The position numbers and the translations under genes are program-made. From positions 1-33,973 of the forward strand of contig JBJEPQ010000041.1 of the NCBI GenBank assembly GCA_051881315.1: 33,973 nucleotides of DNA, in the 5' to 3' direction. The notes below the pieces were generated by a model, which was not told the DNA's origin, did no database searches, and saw only the letters and a list, made by a program, of their open reading frames with translations. This stretch comes from CAG-488 sp051881315 (GTDB taxonomy: Bacteria; Bacillota; Clostridia; Oscillospirales; Acutalibacteraceae). The stretch's first letter is position 1; each line of letters opens with the position of its first letter. Positions 31,243 to 33,973 of the stretch are shown here, piece after piece.

Positions 31243-32439
31243 ATGAAAACTGTTTATGCAGACAATGCTGCAACAACAGCTCTCTGCCCTGAAGCACTTG
31301 ACGCAATGGTGGATTGTTTAAAGAACAACTACGGCAACGCTTCAAGTCTGCATCATATGGGACAGGAGGCTGCCGCCGCAGTATTGCAGGCAAGACGTGA
31401 CATTGCCGACGCTATCGGCGCAGAGGTCAATGAGATTTACTTCACCTCCGGCGGTACCGAAGCGGACAACTGGGCAATCACGAATGCCGCAAAGCTCGGC
31501 GAAAAGAAAGGCAAAAAGCACATCATTTCAACGACATTTGAACATCATGCGGTGCTCCACACTCTTATGAAGCTCGAAAAAGAGGGCTTCGAGGTGACCT
31601 ACCTTGATGTTCACGAGGACGGATATGTCCGCCTTGACGAGTTCAAAAAAGCTCTCAGAGACGACACCTGTCTTGTCACGATAATGTATGCCAACAACGA
31701 GATCGGCACAGTTCAGCCGATTCCCGAGATCGGTGCGATCTGTAAGGAAAAAGGCGTTTATTTCCACACCGACGCTGTTCAGGCGGTCGGTCATCTTCCG
31801 ATCAACGTCAAGGAACAGAACATTGATATGCTCTCGTTCTCATCACATAAATTCCACGGTCCGAAGGGCATCGGCGCTCTCTACTGCCGCAAGGGTATTC
31901 CTCTTATGACCTTTATGCAGGGCGGCGCTCAGGAGAGAAACAAGCGTCCCGGAACGACCAACACCCCTGCTATCGTTGCAACGGCGGCGGCTCTCAAAAA
32001 GTGCTGTGCCGAAATGGACAAGAACATTGCCTATGTCAGCGGTCTCAGGGACAAGCTTATCGACACAATTCTTGAGGTGATACCCCGTTCAAGAGTGAAC
32101 GGAGGACGCTCTCCCCGTCTGCCCGGCAATGTAAGCTTCTGCTTCGAGGGCATTGAGGGAGAATCACTCCTGCTTCACCTCGACCTCAAGGGAATCTGCG
32201 GTTCATCAGGCTCTGCCTGCACCTCAGGCTCTCTCGATCCGAGCCACGTTCTTTTGGCTCTCGGTCTGCCGCACGAGATAGCGCACGGCTCGCTCCGTCT
32301 TTCTCTGTGCGAGTACAACACCGAAGAAGAAATTGATTACATCATTGAGGAGCTTCCTAAGATCGTTTCGATGCTCCGTGATATGTCCCCTGTTTGGGAG
32401 AGGATAATGAAAGGAGAAGAATACTATGCTGTACAGTGA
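31243..32439 (+). CDS. nifS: Cysteine desulfurase
   Basis: This 398-residue PLP enzyme takes sulfur from cysteine and hands it as persulfide to NifU and MnmA. The start at 31243 (MKTVYADNAATT) follows AGGCGAT; the in-frame ATG at 31156 lies at the predicted transcription start and lacks a site. Key residues: the PLP lysine K203 in SSHKFHGPKG and the active-site cysteine C326 in GSACTSGS on a flexible loop. This is the NifS/IscS group I type. It overlaps nifU by 14 nt. No iscR gene is seen in the window. Confidence 0.95.
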   Translation: MKTVYADNAATTALCPEALDAMVDCLKNNYGNASSLHHMGQEAAAAVLQARRDIADAIGAEVNEIYFTSGGTEADNWAITNAAKLGEKKGKKHIISTTFEHHAVLHTLMKLEKEGFEVTYLDVHEDGYVRLDEFKKALRDDTCLVTIMYANNEIGTVQPIPEIGAICKEKGVYFHTDAVQAVGHLPINVKEQNIDMLSFSSHKFHGPKGIGALYCRKGIPLMTFMQGGAQERNKRPGTTNTPAIVATAAALKKCCAEMDKNIAYVSGLRDKLIDTILEVIPRSRVNGGRSPRLPGNVSFCFEGIEGESLLLHLDLKGICGSSGSACTSGSLDPSHVLLALGLPHEIAHGSLRLSLCEYNTEEEIDYIIEELPKIVSMLRDMSPVWERIMKGEEYYAVQ

Positions 32440-32875
32440 AAAGGTAATGGATCACTTCCAGAATCCGAGAAACCTCGGCAAGATGGACGACGCTGACGGC
32501 GTCGGCGAGGTCGGCAATGCGAAGTGCGGAGATATAATGAAAATGTACCTCAAGATCAAGGACGGCAAAATTGAGGACGTTAAGTTCAACACATTCGGCT
32601 GTGCTTCGGCTATTGCGACAAGCTCGATCGCTACCGAAATGATAAAGGGACAGAAGATTGAGGACGCTCTCAAGCTCAGCAACAAGGCTGTTGTAGAAGC
32701 TCTTGACGGACTTCCGCCGGCAAAGATTCACTGCTCCGTTCTTGCGGAACAGGCTGTCAAGGCGGCTCTCAAGGACTATTATCAGAAAAACGGACTTGAG
32801 CTTGATCCTGCTGTTTTCGGCAGTGACTGCGGCAGCAACTGCGAAAGCTGTGAGGGCTGCGGACATGAGGGCTGA
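32426..32875 (+). CDS. nifU: NifU-type Fe-S cluster scaffold protein
   Basis: This 149-residue scaffold protein of the IscU/NifU N-terminal family assembles [2Fe-2S] or [4Fe-4S] clusters with sulfur from NifS. The three cluster cysteines are C34 (KCGD, with D36), C59 (TFGCAS) and C103 (HCSVL). Beyond the usual domain is a short tail DCGSNCESCEGCGHEG with four more cysteines, common in clostridial NifU proteins. GAAAGGAG lies upstream and the start overlaps nifS. Confidence 0.95.
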   Translation: MLYSEKVMDHFQNPRNLGKMDDADGVGEVGNAKCGDIMKMYLKIKDGKIEDVKFNTFGCASAIATSSIATEMIKGQKIEDALKLSNKAVVEALDGLPPAKIHCSVLAEQAVKAALKDYYQKNGLELDPAVFGSDCGSNCESCEGCGHEG

Positions 32876-32878
32876 GCC

Positions 32879-33949
32879 ATGAAAAAGGCTATGATCGCCA
32901 TGAGCGGCGGAGTTGACAGCTCCGTCGCTGCTTACTTAATCACTCAGCAGGGCTATGAAGCGATCGGCGTGACGATGAAGCTCTACAACAACGAGGACAT
33001 CGGCGTTAAAAAGGAAAAAACCTGCTGTTCACTCGACGATGTTGAGGACGCAAGGAGCGTTGCGAACAGGCTGGGTATCCCCTACTATGTTTTCAACTAT
33101 ACCGATAATTTCAAATTACAGGTCATCGAACGCTTTGTTGAGGCATACCGCAACGGCAGAACGCCCAATCCGTGTATCGACTGCAACAGGTACATCAAGT
33201 TTGACCAGCTTATGCACAGAGCAAGAGAGCTTCAGTTTGACTACGTTGTGACAGGTCACTATGCGATCAATGAATACGATGAGGAAAAAGGGCGCTGGAT
33301 TCTCAGGAAAGCGGCGGACGAAAGCAAGGATCAGAGCTATGTGCTGTATTCGCTGACTCAGGATCAGCTCAGCCGCATACTTTTCCCCCTCGGCAGAATG
33401 ACAAAGCACGAGGCGAGGGAGATCGCCGAGGCTCAGGGCTTCGTCAATGCCGACAAGCACGACAGTCAGGACATCTGCTTTGTGCCCGACGGCGACTATG
33501 CCAATTTCATCGAAAAATGGTGCGGCTTTAAGTTCACGGAGGGCAACTTCGTTGACCGTGACGGCAATGTTATCGCCCGCCACAAGGGTATAATCAATTA
33601 CACGATAGGTCAGCGCAAGGGACTCGGAATAGCCGCAAAAGCGCCGTATTACGTTGTCCGCAAGGATCTTGCCAAGAACGAGGTCGTGCTCGGCTCCAAC
33701 GACGATCTTTTTTCCGATCATCTTGAAGCGACCGATCTGAACTTTATTTCGATTGAAAAGCTGACCGAGCCGATGAAAGTCAAGGCAAAGGTCAGGTACA
33801 GACAGAAAGAGACCGACGCGGTAATAACACCGCTTGAAAACGGAAATGTCAGCGTCGATTTTGAAACTCCGCAGAGGGCGATCGCACCCGGTCAGGCTGT
33901 GGTTTTCTATGACGGCGATATCGTTGTCGGCGGCGGCACGATAATTTAA
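32879..33949 (+). CDS. mnmA: tRNA-specific 2-thiouridylase MnmA
   Basis: This 356-residue enzyme makes 2-thiouridine at the wobble position 34 of Lys, Glu and Gln tRNAs using sulfur relayed from NifS. Features: the PP-loop MSGGVDSSV (8-16) for ATP, the catalytic C102 in NPCIDCNRYIKF, and the second cysteine C200 in HDSQDICFVPDGD, which forms the persulfide relay. It starts 4 nt after nifU with a site in the nifU tail. The gene is complete and ends 24 bp before the window edge. Confidence 0.96.
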   Translation: MKKAMIAMSGGVDSSVAAYLITQQGYEAIGVTMKLYNNEDIGVKKEKTCCSLDDVEDARSVANRLGIPYYVFNYTDNFKLQVIERFVEAYRNGRTPNPCIDCNRYIKFDQLMHRARELQFDYVVTGHYAINEYDEEKGRWILRKAADESKDQSYVLYSLTQDQLSRILFPLGRMTKHEAREIAEAQGFVNADKHDSQDICFVPDGDYANFIEKWCGFKFTEGNFVDRDGNVIARHKGIINYTIGQRKGLGIAAKAPYYVVRKDLAKNEVVLGSNDDLFSDHLEATDLNFISIEKLTEPMKVKAKVRYRQKETDAVITPLENGNVSVDFETPQRAIAPGQAVVFYDGDIVVGGGTII

Positions 33950-33973
33950 TATTTGATGAAGTTTTTTGCCTCC

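Overview
The window looks like chromosome from an anaerobic gut Firmicute of the Ruminococcus/Oscillospiraceae type. The reasons are moderate GC with AT-rich promoters, strong AGGAGG-type ribosome binding sites, Clostridia-style protein families (CotJ spore-coat proteins, VanW, a heterodimeric ABC exporter, secreted proteins with GWW cell-wall-type repeats) and dispersed palindromic/heptamer repeats. No rRNA, tRNA, insertion sequence, phage gene or CRISPR array was seen. The genus is an inference.

Layout. Bases 1-987 are a gene-free mosaic of palindromic elements and TCTAANN heptamer arrays. It is followed by a secreted three-repeat PPC-like protein with seven 22-residue GWW repeats (988-2619), its terminator, and a second gene-free stretch carrying another repeat copy. 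From 11294 down to 3377 everything is on the minus strand. It holds a cytosolic ceramidase-like protein, two coupled PHP phosphoesterases, a secreted class-3-type lipase with an Ig-like domain, a 55-aa membrane protein, dTDP-glucose 4,6-dehydratase, a lipoprotein and a CehA-type PHP protein. On the plus strand, 11462-15249 carries RlmD, a secreted beta-helix protein and a DUF3267-type zincin-like membrane protein. A secreted ceramidase-like paralogue (15352-17100, minus) follows. Next come three GNAT acetyltransferases with a small DUF7662-like protein, an exported alpha/beta hydrolase, a single-pass membrane protein and a membrane-anchored M20 peptidase (minus).

The right third is mostly plus strand. 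First is an orphan transcription unit of about 335 nt (22985-23391) with a consensus promoter, an upstream palindrome, a strong terminator and no clear product. Then comes a probable five-gene operon from another consensus promoter: MarR regulator, two halves of a heterodimeric ABC exporter, PlsC-type acyltransferase and PHP protein. A cotJ spore-coat operon follows in which cotJC is cut to 37 codons. The end is a VanW-family gene and the nifS-nifU-mnmA operon for sulfur transfer, Fe-S assembly and tRNA 2-thiolation.

Recurring theme. Four PHP-domain proteins lie next to predicted lipid-active enzymes (ceramidase-like, lipase, acyltransferase), and two ceramidase-like paralogues, one cytosolic and one secreted, are within 8 kb of each other. 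This suggests a lipid- or amide-processing capacity, but no substrate can be read from the sequence. The clearest items for a second look are the orphan transcription unit, the truncated cotJC, the PHP/lipid-enzyme association and the heptamer/palindrome mosaic.
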